Assembly: GCA_022794265.1 (NCBI GenBank)
Contig: JAAWEK010000008.1
Span: 62,001 to 126,000 of the forward strand
Direction of reading: 5' to 3'
Length of the DNA stretch: 64,000 nt
DNA from: Lachnospiraceae bacterium
Lineage (GTDB): Bacteria > Bacillota > Clostridia > Lachnospirales > Lachnospiraceae
Shown one piece after another: positions 32,438-41,216 of this stretch; position 1 is the stretch's first letter; every line of letters begins with the position of its first letter. The notes beneath the pieces are model-generated. The model saw only the letters and a program-made list of their open reading frames with translations, searched no databases and was not told the origin of the DNA. The translations under genes were made by a program, and so were the position numbers.

Positions 32438-34981
32438 ATGAATATTGATGGTGACGGAGTGCTGGACAGGTCAGGGGAAAAAGATACGGAATCCACAGGA
32501 TTAAAACAAGACATATATGAGGAGAAAACGGCAGAAGAGCCGGGGGAATTACAGATGAGTGAATCAAAAATGAAAAAAGAAAAAGTGGTAAAGCAACCAA
32601 GAGTAAAAAAAGAAAAGCCGGTGAAAGAGCCGAGAGTGAAAAAAGAAAAACCGGTGAAAGAACCAAGAGTGAAAAAAGAAAAACCGGTGAAAGAACCGAG
32701 AGTGAAAAAAGAGAAACCGGCAAAGACGCCGAGAGTAAAAAAAGAAAAGCCGGTGAAAGAGCCGGGAGTAAAAAGGGAAAAACCGGTAAAACAGCCGAAA
32801 GTGAAAAGGGAAAAACCGGTAAAGCAGCCAAAAGTAAAACGGGAAAGGGTAAAGAAAACCAGAAAAACGAAAACCCCGCAGGGCATATTAACGAAGGTTG
32901 CAAAATTTCAGGGAATCCAGTCAAAGCTGATTGCAGCATTTTTATTACCAGTCTGTTTATTTATTATAGTCGGAATCATAATATATGGTAAATCGGAACA
33001 GGGTCTGAAGAAGAATGCGGAATCCCTGACATTTACCAGTATTAATATGTTAAAAGAATACTTTGAACTGGGATTTGAAAATATAGAACTGTCATCTACC
33101 AGACTTGCAGTTAATGATACAATCAATTCCCATTTTGGAGGAATATATGGTACGGATTATGAAATTGAATCCAGAACCACTATTGTAAATGAAGCGGTTG
33201 CAGATAAGTATATTCTTGATATTCTGGCATTCAGTAAGAACCAGAATAATGTCATAACCAATACAGGAATCGTTAAGAGAACGGATGCTTATACTCCGTT
33301 TGCTGAATCGGAAATGGGAGCTTACGTTGAGAAATATATGACTGAAAACAAATCTTCCATTTGCTGGGTCAGCAGACATCCGGCGTTAGATGAAGTATTA
33401 GGTATTGAGGAAGCAGACTATACCTTATCCCTGTTCCGGAAGCTGCTGGACAGCCGGAATAAACAGGTTGGCTACATCGTAATTGATGTAAAGACTACTT
33501 TTATTCAGGATATTCTTGACAATGCCAAAGTGGGAGATAACAGTATCAAAGGATTTATTACCTCTGACGGCCGGGAAGTCATAAGTGGAAGCGATGATTT
33601 TGAATTTAGTTCCCAGAGTTTTTATCAGAATATCGTTGATGAGGAAGAGGGCGGTTATAAGTATATTAATTATAAAGGCCAGTCATATCTGTTCCTCTAT
33701 AATAAAGTGGAGATTGGAGACGGAATCGTCTGTGCACTGGTACCGAAGACTGTTATTATCCGTCAGGCAAACGAAATACGGAATTATACCATTGTAACAA
33801 TCATAGCATGCTGTATTATAGCATTTGTTATCGGTTCCGTTCTGGCACTGGGAATTGCCAAGACCATTAATAAAGTCAATGCGGTTATGAAACAGACCTC
33901 AGAAGGTGATCTGACCGGAACCATTGAAGTGAAACGGAAAGATGAATTCCGGATTTTATCCGGCAATATCAGTAATATGATTTCCAGCATTAAATCCCTG
34001 ATTGTTAAAATGACCAGAGTCAGTACCCAGGTAAATGATTCTGCAAATCAGGTAAATGATAATTCTGAAGTTTTATATATGGCCACCAAAGATATAACGG
34101 AAGCTATCGGATATATTGAAGCAGGTCTGATTCAGCAATCGGAAGATACGGAAAGCTGTCTGAACCAAATGTCGGATCTGGCAGAGCGTATATCTGTGGT
34201 CTATGACAGAACCAGCGAGATTGAAACGATAGCCGGCAAGACTCAGGATACGGTTGACAACGGAATGGTAATCGTAACGGAACTGGGTGAAAGAGTACAG
34301 GATACAACGGAAATCACCAAGGCTATCATTAATGATATCAGTGAACTGGAAAAAGAATCTAAAGCTATTAACTCCATTATCGGAACCATTAACGAGATTG
34401 CAGACGAAACCAGTCTGTTATCCCTGAATGCTTCCATTGAAGCAGCCAGAGCCGGAGAAGCAGGCCGGGGCTTTGCTGTGGTTTCTGATGAAATCAGAAA
34501 GCTGGCGGAGCAGTCTGCAGAAGCCGGAACGAAAATCGGCAAGATTATTATCCGTATTCAGGATAGAATGACAAAGACTATTGAAACCGCAGAGCGTGCG
34601 GATGACATTGTAAATTATCAGGCGGAAGCATTGAATACTACAGTTAAGGTATTTGAAGATATCAGAAACCATGTAAGTACCCTTGCCAGGGATTTGGATA
34701 CCATTTCTTCCAATATGAATGGCATTGAGACTGCCAAGAATGACACCATGGATGCCATTGCAAGTATTTCAGCTACTTCAAATGAGACGGAAGCTGCTTC
34801 TACCGAATTGAGTAAAAATGCCGAAAAACAGTTAGAGGCAGTGGAAATTCTGAATTCTGCCGTGAAACAGCTTCAGACAAATTCACAGGAACTGGATGAA
34901 TCGGTAAGCGTATTTAAAGTAGGAAATGCGATGATTGAGAATCAGAAGAATGAGACGAAAAAGACGGATGAACAGATTTAA
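32438..34981 (+). CDS. Methyl-accepting chemotaxis protein with a Lys/Pro repeat N-terminus
   Basis: An 847-residue chemoreceptor. Residues 1-160 are an unusual cytoplasmic tail with eight copies of an 11-residue repeat VKKEKPVKEPR (residues 45-132). TM1 is at 164-183. An extracellular sensor of about 260 residues follows, probably a Cache-like domain. TM2 lies near 450-470, then HAMP, and a signalling hairpin with SLLSLNASIEAARAGEAGRGFAVV. It should report to CheA/CheW. AGCAGG precedes the ATG. No other chemotaxis gene is in the window. The ligand is unknown. Confidence 0.9.
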   Translation: MNIDGDGVLDRSGEKDTESTGLKQDIYEEKTAEEPGELQMSESKMKKEKVVKQPRVKKEKPVKEPRVKKEKPVKEPRVKKEKPVKEPRVKKEKPAKTPRVKKEKPVKEPGVKREKPVKQPKVKREKPVKQPKVKRERVKKTRKTKTPQGILTKVAKFQGIQSKLIAAFLLPVCLFIIVGIIIYGKSEQGLKKNAESLTFTSINMLKEYFELGFENIELSSTRLAVNDTINSHFGGIYGTDYEIESRTTIVNEAVADKYILDILAFSKNQNNVITNTGIVKRTDAYTPFAESEMGAYVEKYMTENKSSICWVSRHPALDEVLGIEEADYTLSLFRKLLDSRNKQVGYIVIDVKTTFIQDILDNAKVGDNSIKGFITSDGREVISGSDDFEFSSQSFYQNIVDEEEGGYKYINYKGQSYLFLYNKVEIGDGIVCALVPKTVIIRQANEIRNYTIVTIIACCIIAFVIGSVLALGIAKTINKVNAVMKQTSEGDLTGTIEVKRKDEFRILSGNISNMISSIKSLIVKMTRVSTQVNDSANQVNDNSEVLYMATKDITEAIGYIEAGLIQQSEDTESCLNQMSDLAERISVVYDRTSEIETIAGKTQDTVDNGMVIVTELGERVQDTTEITKAIINDISELEKESKAINSIIGTINEIADETSLLSLNASIEAARAGEAGRGFAVVSDEIRKLAEQSAEAGTKIGKIIIRIQDRMTKTIETAERADDIVNYQAEALNTTVKVFEDIRNHVSTLARDLDTISSNMNGIETAKNDTMDAIASISATSNETEAASTELSKNAEKQLEAVEILNSAVKQLQTNSQELDESVSVFKVGNAMIENQKNETKKTDEQI
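32570..32833 (+). repeat. 33-bp tandem repeat, eight copies, inside the chemoreceptor gene
   Basis: The array encodes the 11-residue unit VKKEKPVKEPR with silent and conservative changes. Copies 2-4 are nearly identical and the outer ones have diverged, which suggests growth by slippage or recombination. It is coding and has no spacers, so it is not a CRISPR array. Confidence 0.9.
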
Positions 34982-34998
34982 CTATTAATAAAAAAGAG

Positions 34999-35067
34999 AC
35001 TGTTGCAAATTTAACTGACAGCATATAAAAAAGTCTGCGGGTTGAATTTGCAACAGTTCTTTTTTTG
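34999..35067 (+). terminator. Intrinsic terminator of the chemoreceptor gene
   Basis: Positions 34999-35015 pair with 35041-35057 (17 bp, one wobble) around a 25-base loop, and a T run follows at 35060-35067. Confidence 0.85.
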
Positions 35068-35181
35068 TTGTCTTTCAATTAATCTTATTTTTATAATTTA
35101 TGAATAATAGTGATAAAAAAGAAAAAAATATAACTGAGGGTTTTAATAGATTAACAATGTTATCGAGAAAGGATTGATTAT

Positions 35182-35328
35182 ATGAATAAGATGGGGAAAT
35201 GGCTGCTGGCACTTTTAGTCGTTGGTATCGTTCTGGTATGCGCATATTTTATATATAATATGAATTCCGATACGGCCACCATAACGGATGGAACTTTGAT
35301 AAAGAAGGGAATGAATTATCTTGTCTGA
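35182..35328 (+). CDS. 48-residue single-pass membrane protein at the head of the spoVA operon
   Basis: ATG 35182 follows AAAGGA at good spacing and opens a 48-codon frame ending in TGA at 35326-35328. The product has a short basic start, one hydrophobic helix (WLLALLVVGIVLVCAYFIY) and a polar tail outside. It overlaps the next gene by eight bases, so it is very likely translated with the spoVA genes. It is not the missing N-terminal domain of SpoVAA by sequence. Its role is unknown. A weak sigma-G-like element (TGAATAA near 35101) lies upstream. Confidence 0.6.
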   Translation: MNKMGKWLLALLVVGIVLVCAYFIYNMNSDTATITDGTLIKKGMNYLV

Positions 35329-35644
35329 GAAGATAAAAGTGTTGCTTGTATCTTTTATAGTATTGTTTGGTGCTGCATTTGCAATTATGTCTTTTAATGA
35401 GGATGTGGCCGTTACAGATTTGTTTGACAGACTCTATCAGATTGTTCTGGGAGAAGGGGCGGAGTCAAACGGAATACTGGAATTCACCTATGCTTTGGGT
35501 GTTTCCACCGGTATTATTGTTTTCTTTAACCATTTTGGAAATAAGAAGATAAAGGATGATCCGACTCCGTTGCAGATAAAGATGTGGCAGTACCAGCAGG
35601 ATGTAACGGAATATGAACAGAGTGAAAGCGGTGAATCGGAATGA
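35321..35644 (+). CDS. spoVAA: Stage V sporulation protein AA, C-terminal half only
   Basis: The 107-residue protein matches the C-terminal half of Bacillus SpoVAA. It has the first membrane helix LLVSFIVLFGAAFAIM, the stretch SFNEDVAVTDLFDRLYQIVLGE, the second helix with GIIVFFNHFGNKK, and DPTPLQIKMWQYQQDVTEYE. The usual N-terminal cytoplasmic domain of about 100 residues is absent. An in-frame stop lies at 35312-35314, just upstream of the TTG start at 35321. It belongs to the complex that carries dipicolinate into the spore. It overlaps both neighbours. Confidence 0.82.
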   Translation: MSEKIKVLLVSFIVLFGAAFAIMSFNEDVAVTDLFDRLYQIVLGEGAESNGILEFTYALGVSTGIIVFFNHFGNKKIKDDPTPLQIKMWQYQQDVTEYEQSESGESE

Positions 35645-36072
35645 TATTGAGATATATTATACTGGTTATCATCGGAATATCGTCTGGAACACTGGTGGCA
35701 GGCGGAGTGGCAGCCTTGCTTACATCAGTAGGTGTTGTTACACGGGTGGCTTACCATTCCGGTACCAGTAAAAAGATAGTGCATTATGAAAATTGTATTA
35801 TTGCCGGAAGTATAATTGGAAACGCAGTGGTAATCTATGAGCCGAGAATGAATCTGGAGGCTTTGACACCAGCGGTCTGGATACCTGTTATAGTTCTGAT
35901 GGGAATCTGTATGGGGATTTTTGTAGGCTGTCTGGCCATGTCTCTGGCAGAATCCCTGGATGTCAGCAGTATTTCATTCCGCAGAATGGAAATCAGTCAC
36001 TATTTGTGGATGGTAATACTGGCGGTGGCAATCGGAAAGTTTGCCGGTAATATTTTGTATTTTTTCTTCTGA
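35641..36072 (+). CDS. spoVAB: Stage V sporulation protein AB
   Basis: A 143-residue membrane protein with four to five helices. SGTLVAGGVAALLTSVGVVTRVAYHSGT and the basic loop SISFRRMEISHYLW are typical of SpoVAB. It acts in the inner spore membrane with SpoVAA, C, D and E in dipicolinate movement. The start overlaps the spoVAA stop by four bases (ATGA), so the two are coupled. Confidence 0.9.
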   Translation: MILRYIILVIIGISSGTLVAGGVAALLTSVGVVTRVAYHSGTSKKIVHYENCIIAGSIIGNAVVIYEPRMNLEALTPAVWIPVIVLMGICMGIFVGCLAMSLAESLDVSSISFRRMEISHYLWMVILAVAIGKFAGNILYFFF

Positions 36073-36139
36073 AATCGCAGGATGGTATAAATGATAAAAG
36101 AAAGAATGGAGGTCAATATCTCGGGCAGGACCGGGATAT

Positions 36140-36631
36140 ATGGAAAACATGATGCAGGAATCAAAAAAAGAAGAGGCGAAAAAAGAAAGAGCAAAGGAAT
36201 ATAATGATTATGTGAAACAGGTAACCAAAACCATGAGTCTGCCTAAAAACATGTTTTGGGCATTTATTGTTGGCGGAATTATCTGTACCCTGGGACAGGG
36301 AATCGGTGACGTTATTAAACATTACGGTGTGGAAGAAAAGGCAGCCGACAGTATGACTCTTTTAATTCTGATTGCGTTGTCAGCACTGCTGACGGGATTA
36401 AATATATATCCGAAAATCGGGAATTTTGCCGGCGCCGGCGCTTTGGTTCCGATTACCGGATTTGCCAATTCCGTGGCGGCTTCTGCCATCGAATTTAAGG
36501 CGGAAGGTTTTGTCATGGGACTGGGTTGTAAAATATTTACAATAGCCGGACCTGTAATTTTATATGGAATTTTCAGCAGCTGGATTTTAGGCGTTATTTA
36601 CTGGGCCGGTCAGATGTTTCACTGGTGGTAA
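36140..36631 (+). CDS. spoVAC: Stage V sporulation protein AC
   Basis: A 163-residue membrane protein. A charged N-terminal tail precedes VKQVTKTMSLPKNMFWAFIVGGIICTLGQ and GNFAGAGALVPITGFANS, the hallmarks of SpoVAC, a mechanosensitive dipicolinate channel in Bacillus. The N-terminus is uncertain: ATG 36140 has only a weak GGG upstream, while a strong GGAGG at 36108-36112 is too far away and serves no long frame. The gene order AA-AB-AC-AD-AE is conserved. Confidence 0.92.
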   Translation: MENMMQESKKEEAKKERAKEYNDYVKQVTKTMSLPKNMFWAFIVGGIICTLGQGIGDVIKHYGVEEKAADSMTLLILIALSALLTGLNIYPKIGNFAGAGALVPITGFANSVAASAIEFKAEGFVMGLGCKIFTIAGPVILYGIFSSWILGVIYWAGQMFHWW

Positions 36632-36718
36632 ATTTTTATTGCAGCCAAATAGATGACAGGCAGATGTTTAAGGGTTTAAAGAAATTTCGGTGAGAAAAAT
36701 AAATATAGGAGGGCTGAT

Positions 36719-37777
36719 ATGTCTGAAATAATTAAGGGCGTAAGACAGATGAAAGGGGCTCAGAGTATTGAATTTGCGGCTCCACCGTATATTCTGGAAA
36801 GCGCATGCGTATGCGGAAACAAGGAGGGAGAAGGACCGCTGAAAGATACCTTTGACTATATCGAAGAAGACAGTTTATTTGGGTGTGATACATGGGAAGA
36901 AGCGGAGTCGGCATTACAGGAAAAAACTATTGATGTCCTGCTGGAAAAATCGGGATATAAAAAAACGGATTTCCGGTATATATTTGCAGGGGATTTGATG
37001 GGACAGCTGATTGCTACCACTTTTGGTATTCTGAAATTTGAAATTCCGCTGTTTGGTCTGTACGGCGCCTGTTCTACCATGGGCGAGGCCATCAGTCTGG
37101 CATCTATGACAGTGGCGGGAGGATATGCCAATAATGTAATTGCCATGGCTTCCAGCCATTATGCCAGTGCAGAAAAGACGTTTCGTTTTCCTTTGGAATA
37201 CAGTACGCAGAGACCTTATTCGGCTACATGGACGGTAACTGGCTGTGGTGCGGTTGTCATCGGCAATGCCACGAATAAATCGGAAAAAAATATGATCAAA
37301 GGAAAGATTACCGGAATCACCACCGGAAAGATTGTGGATTATGGCTGTAAAGATTCACAAAATATGGGAGCATGTATGGCGCCGGCAGCAGCAGATGTAA
37401 TTGAGCAGAATTTAATAGATTTTGGTTATGAACCGGGAGAATATGATAAAATCATTACTGGAGACCTTGGATATGTGGGACAAACCATTCTGATTGATTT
37501 ATTGCAGAGAAAAGGAATTGAAATTACAAATAATCATATGGACTGTGGAATTGAGATATTTGATTCCGAGAAACAGGATACACATGCCGGCGGCAGTGGT
37601 TGCGGCTGTTCGGCAACGGTATTATGCGGACATATTCTGAACAACATTAAAAAAGGAATCTGGAAAAAAGTATTATTTGTTCCCACTGGCGCATTACTAT
37701 CACCTACCAGTTTTAATGAGGGGCAGAACGTACCGGGAATTGCCCATGCGGTAATGATTGAACATCCAAATAAATAA
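36719..37777 (+). CDS. spoVAD: Stage V sporulation protein AD
   Basis: A 352-residue thiolase-fold protein that binds dipicolinate in Bacillus. Typical segments are SLFGCDTWEEAES, AGDLMGQLIATTFG, GLYGACSTMGEAISLASMTVAGGYANNVI and the C-terminal AGGSGCGCSATVL. It is soluble and associates with the inner spore membrane through SpoVAC and SpoVAE. AGGAGG precedes the ATG. It is followed by spoVAE after 15 bp. Confidence 0.95.
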   Translation: MSEIIKGVRQMKGAQSIEFAAPPYILESACVCGNKEGEGPLKDTFDYIEEDSLFGCDTWEEAESALQEKTIDVLLEKSGYKKTDFRYIFAGDLMGQLIATTFGILKFEIPLFGLYGACSTMGEAISLASMTVAGGYANNVIAMASSHYASAEKTFRFPLEYSTQRPYSATWTVTGCGAVVIGNATNKSEKNMIKGKITGITTGKIVDYGCKDSQNMGACMAPAAADVIEQNLIDFGYEPGEYDKIITGDLGYVGQTILIDLLQRKGIEITNNHMDCGIEIFDSEKQDTHAGGSGCGCSATVLCGHILNNIKKGIWKKVLFVPTGALLSPTSFNEGQNVPGIAHAVMIEHPNK

Positions 37778-37792
37778 CAGGGAGGTAATACA

Positions 37793-38149
37793 ATGGCATT
37801 AATTAAGGCGTTTATTGTTGGAGGAATTATTTGTGCAATTGTGCAGATATTCATAGATAAGACAAAACTCATGCCCGGCAGAATTATGACCGGACTGGTG
37901 GTTATCGGAACGATTCTGGGAGCCGTGGGACTGTATCAGCCATTTATTGACTTTGCCGGAGCCGGAGCGAGTATTCCGTTGCTGGGATTTGGAAATACCC
38001 TGATAAAAGGTGTAAAAGAGGCTGTGGATGCCAACGGATTTCTGGGAACGTTTATGGGTGGATTTAAAGCCAGCGCTGTAGGTATATCAGGAGCATTGAT
38101 TTTCGGTTTTATTTCCGCTTTGATATTTAAATCTAAAATGCAGGGATGA
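37793..38149 (+). CDS. spoVAE: Stage V sporulation protein AE
   Basis: A 118-residue membrane protein with the SpoVAE pattern: AFIVGGIICAIVQIFIDKTKLMPGRIMT, then FAGAGASIPLLGFGNTL and GISGALIFGFISALIF. It is related to SpoVAC in fold and forms part of the same channel complex. GGAGG precedes the ATG. It is the last gene of the spoVA operon; no clear terminator lies before the transporter gene. Confidence 0.93.
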   Translation: MALIKAFIVGGIICAIVQIFIDKTKLMPGRIMTGLVVIGTILGAVGLYQPFIDFAGAGASIPLLGFGNTLIKGVKEAVDANGFLGTFMGGFKASAVGISGALIFGFISALIFKSKMQG

Positions 38150-38204
38150 GGACGGCTGTTTTGAGACCGGAGTGAGAAATAATTTGTAAGGGAAGCATCA
38201 TAAT

Positions 38205-39929
38205 ATGAGTGGAAAAAAAAGAGATACGTCTGTAGTGGAGTTTAGCGTAACATCGGTTTTACTTGGTGTATTGCTGGCAGTTTTGTTTGGAGGGGCAAAT
38301 GCATATCTGGGATTGCGTGTTGGAATGACTGTTTCCGCATCTATTCCTGCAGCCGTGATTTCCATGGGAATCATTCGTGTTCTGCTGAGAAAAGATTCCA
38401 TATTGGAAAGCAATATGGTTCAGACAATTGGTTCTGCCGGGGAATCTGTGGCAGCCGGTGCTATTTTTACCCTGCCTGTGCTCTTTATGTGGGCAGAGGA
38501 AGGGATTGCAGGCTTTCCGGATTATATGGAGATTACTGCGATTTGTATCTGTGCCAGTATCCTTGGTATTTTATTTATGGTGCCGCTGAGAAACGCATTA
38601 ATCGTAAGGGAACATATGACTTTGCCTTATCCGGAAGGAACGGCATGTGCAAAAGTACTGGCGGCAGGAGAGGAAAAAAAATCGGAGGCATCCTGGGTAT
38701 TTATCGGACTGGTGATTGCCGGGATATATAAATTTATTGTGGATGGAATCCGGCTGTTTGGCAGTCAGATTCATTATGAATTTAAAAAGCTGAAAGGCGC
38801 CGGTGTCGGTGTGGATGTTCTTCCGGCGCTGATTTCTGTAGGATATATCTGTGGGTTCCGTATTGCATCCTTTATGCTGGCAGGAGGAATTATTTCATGG
38901 CTGGCGCTAATGCCGGTTATCAGTATGTTTGGTGGTGATATGGTATTATTTCCGGGGGACGTATTAATTGGAACCATGACTTCCAATCAGCTATGGAGCA
39001 ATTATATCCGTTATATCGGAGCAGGGGCGGTAGCGGCTGCAGGTATTATCAGCCTTGTGAAATCTCTGCCAATGCTGTTCAATGCTTTTACCAGTTCTTT
39101 CTCTAAAGAGAACCGAAAATATCAGACAGAGGGTGGCAGCCAGGAACGAAACATTCCAATGAAATGGATTATCATACTGGTGGTGGTACTCAGCCTGTTT
39201 ATCTGGCTGGCCCCGAATATTCCGGTTAATTTTTTGGGAACGATAATGATTATTATCTTTGGATTCTTTTTTGCCACCGTATCTTCCCGAATGGTGGGGC
39301 TGGTGGGAAGCAGCAATAATCCGGTGTCCGGTATGACCATTGCAACACTGATTATTTCGGCAGTTGTAATGAAAATGTCAGGAATGAGTACAGTGGCTGC
39401 AATGACAGGAACTATAGCTGTGGGATCCATTATCTGTATTATTTCTGCCATAGCCGGAGATACGTCCCAGGATCTGAAGACCGGATATATTCTGGGTGCC
39501 ACACCTATGAAGCAGCAGATTGGGGAAATCATTGGTGTTACAGCAGCTTCACTGAGTATCAGCGGAGTTCTGTATCTGCTGAATAATGCATGGGGGTATG
39601 GTTCCGAAGAGTTATCGGCGCCTCAGGCAACGCTGATGAAACTTGTAGTGGAAGGAGTTATGGAAGGTAATCTTCCGTGGAACCTGATTCTGGTAGGGGT
39701 TGCCATTGCGGTAGCCGTGGAACTGATGGGGATTGAATCCCTTCCTTTTGCGGTGGGAATGTATCTGCCCATTCATTTAAGTATGGGTATCATGATTGGT
39801 GGTATTATCAGGCGTATTGTGGAAAAAGTTAAAAAATCAGGAGTGGAACGGGGAATATTATTTACATCGGGGATGATTGCCGGCGAAGGTCTGGTGGGAA
39901 TTATACTTGCTTTTATGGAAGTATTATAA
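38205..39929 (+). CDS. OPT family oligopeptide transporter
   Basis: A 574-residue membrane protein with about 14 helices. The N-terminal SVLLGVLLAVLFGGANAYLGLRVGMTVSASIPAAVIS and NMVQTIGSAGESVAAGAIFTLPVLF are clear OPT signatures, as is PYPEGTACAKVL. OPT proteins import oligopeptides or metal-ligand complexes by proton symport. A PqqD-like gene follows after 25 bp. It starts 55 bp after spoVAE and might be read from the same transcript. The substrate is unknown. Confidence 0.92.
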   Translation: MSGKKRDTSVVEFSVTSVLLGVLLAVLFGGANAYLGLRVGMTVSASIPAAVISMGIIRVLLRKDSILESNMVQTIGSAGESVAAGAIFTLPVLFMWAEEGIAGFPDYMEITAICICASILGILFMVPLRNALIVREHMTLPYPEGTACAKVLAAGEEKKSEASWVFIGLVIAGIYKFIVDGIRLFGSQIHYEFKKLKGAGVGVDVLPALISVGYICGFRIASFMLAGGIISWLALMPVISMFGGDMVLFPGDVLIGTMTSNQLWSNYIRYIGAGAVAAAGIISLVKSLPMLFNAFTSSFSKENRKYQTEGGSQERNIPMKWIIILVVVLSLFIWLAPNIPVNFLGTIMIIIFGFFFATVSSRMVGLVGSSNNPVSGMTIATLIISAVVMKMSGMSTVAAMTGTIAVGSIICIISAIAGDTSQDLKTGYILGATPMKQQIGEIIGVTAASLSISGVLYLLNNAWGYGSEELSAPQATLMKLVVEGVMEGNLPWNLILVGVAIAVAVELMGIESLPFAVGMYLPIHLSMGIMIGGIIRRIVEKVKKSGVERGILFTSGMIAGEGLVGIILAFMEVL

Positions 39930-39954
39930 AATGATGTAAGGAGTTTATTTTTTT

Positions 39955-40296
39955 ATGAATTATGAGGATTTAATTCCGGTGATTAATAATGAATATAAAT
40001 GGGAACTTACAAGTGATAAAAATGTAGTTGTTTATGTAATTAATAAAGGTTTTTTTCATACCTGTGCCAGAAAGTTTATGAAGACACCGCAGATAAGTGA
40101 GGTGGAACTGGATGAATACGGAAGTTATGTCTGGAAGAAAATTGATGGGGTCCGGTCGATTTCCGATATTTCGGGAGATATTATCCGGGATTTTGGAGAG
40201 GAAGCAAATCTGGCGGTTCAGCGGCTGGTAATGTTTATGCAGATGTTACGATCCCATCATATGATTTTTTTACAAAAATATTCAGATAAAAAATAA
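39955..40296 (+). CDS. PqqD-like peptide-binding (RRE) protein
   Basis: A 113-residue protein with the PqqD winged-helix layout: strand-rich start YKWELTSDKNVVVYVINKG, then LDEYGSYVWKKIDGVRSISDISGDIIRDFGEEANLAVQRLVMFMQML. PqqD domains bind leader peptides in ribosomal peptide pathways. No radical-SAM enzyme, precursor peptide or protease is near, so this looks like an orphan. It lies right behind an oligopeptide transporter, where it could bind peptide. AAGGAG precedes the ATG. Confidence 0.75.
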   Translation: MNYEDLIPVINNEYKWELTSDKNVVVYVINKGFFHTCARKFMKTPQISEVELDEYGSYVWKKIDGVRSISDISGDIIRDFGEEANLAVQRLVMFMQMLRSHHMIFLQKYSDKK

Positions 40297-40356
40297 AAGG
40301 TTATGGTATAATGTAAAAAACTTTAAAAAAATTTAGCAGGTGATTGGGGAAATACA

Positions 40357-41097
40357 ATGGAAGAACAATTTATCAGAACACAGATGCTGCTGGGAAATGA
40401 GGCTATGAACCGACTGCATAACAGCCGGGTGGCTATATTCGGCATTGGCGGCGTGGGCGGTTATGCGGCGGAGGCTCTGGCCAGGAGTGGAATCGGAGCC
40501 TTCGATTTGATTGATATGGATACCGTCAGTGTCAGCAATATAAACAGACAGATTATTGCCACGATGAGTACAGTAGGGCGGTATAAGACGGAGGTGATGA
40601 GGGACAGGATTCTGGATATTAATCCGCAGGCGGATGTGGTTGTACATAATTGCTTTTATTTACCGGAAAATGAACAGGATTTTAACTTTTATCAATATGA
40701 TTATATCGTGGATGCCGTGGATACGGTTACGGCAAAAATAAGTATTATATGTAAAGCGAAAAAACTACAGATTCCGGTCATCAGCAGTATGGGAGCGGGA
40801 AATAAAATGGATGCATCGGCTTTTGAGGCTGCGGATATTAGCAATACTTCTGTCTGTCCTCTGGCCCGGGTAATGAGACGGGAATTAAAGAAACGGGGAA
40901 TTGACAGCTTGAAAGTGGTCTATTCCAAAGAGAAGCCTGTAAAACCTATGGAGGAATTTATGGAGAATAGCAGTGATACAGGTATGTTATCAAATAGAAG
41001 GACGACACCGGGAAGTGTGTCGTTTGTACCGCCGGTGGCAGGACTAATCCTGGCAGGAGAGGTGGTAAAGGATATTATAAAATATCCTTTCGTCTAG
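40357..41097 (+). CDS. tcdA: tRNA threonylcarbamoyladenosine dehydratase
   Basis: A 246-residue ThiF/E1-like enzyme. The ATP-binding loop IFGIGGVGGYAAEALARSG and DMDTVSVSNINRQI are typical. MRRELKKRGIDSLKVVYSKEKP and PGSVSFVPPVAGLILAGEVVKDI mark the TcdA/CsdL branch. It cyclises t6A37 of tRNAs that read ANN codons. An extended -10 TGGTATAAT (40304-40312) lies upstream, and AGCAGG precedes the start. Confidence 0.93.
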   Translation: MEEQFIRTQMLLGNEAMNRLHNSRVAIFGIGGVGGYAAEALARSGIGAFDLIDMDTVSVSNINRQIIATMSTVGRYKTEVMRDRILDINPQADVVVHNCFYLPENEQDFNFYQYDYIVDAVDTVTAKISIICKAKKLQIPVISSMGAGNKMDASAFEAADISNTSVCPLARVMRRELKKRGIDSLKVVYSKEKPVKPMEEFMENSSDTGMLSNRRTTPGSVSFVPPVAGLILAGEVVKDIIKYPFV

Positions 41098-41216
41098 CTG
41101 GCATTTTTCTGTACATAAAACCGGAAAAAAGGTATAATAAAACAATAATAAATCAAGTGAGCTGTCTGGTAAAAGTGAAATTCAAGGTCAGATATCATAT
41201 AGAACAGGAGGTTTTT

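Noticed and set aside
32570..32833. Regular direct repeats that might suggest a CRISPR array
   Set aside because: The 33-bp units are contiguous, have no spacers and stay in frame within a gene.
32392..32886. Long minus-strand open frames opposite the chemoreceptor repeat, with Phe/Gly/Ser-rich repeated translation
   Set aside because: They are the antisense of the Lys/Pro repeat and have no ribosome binding site or family signature.
36091..36204. Short frame from ATG 36091 using the GGAGG before spoVAC
   Set aside because: It encodes about 37 residues of low complexity in a different frame from spoVAC and overlaps it; probably chance.
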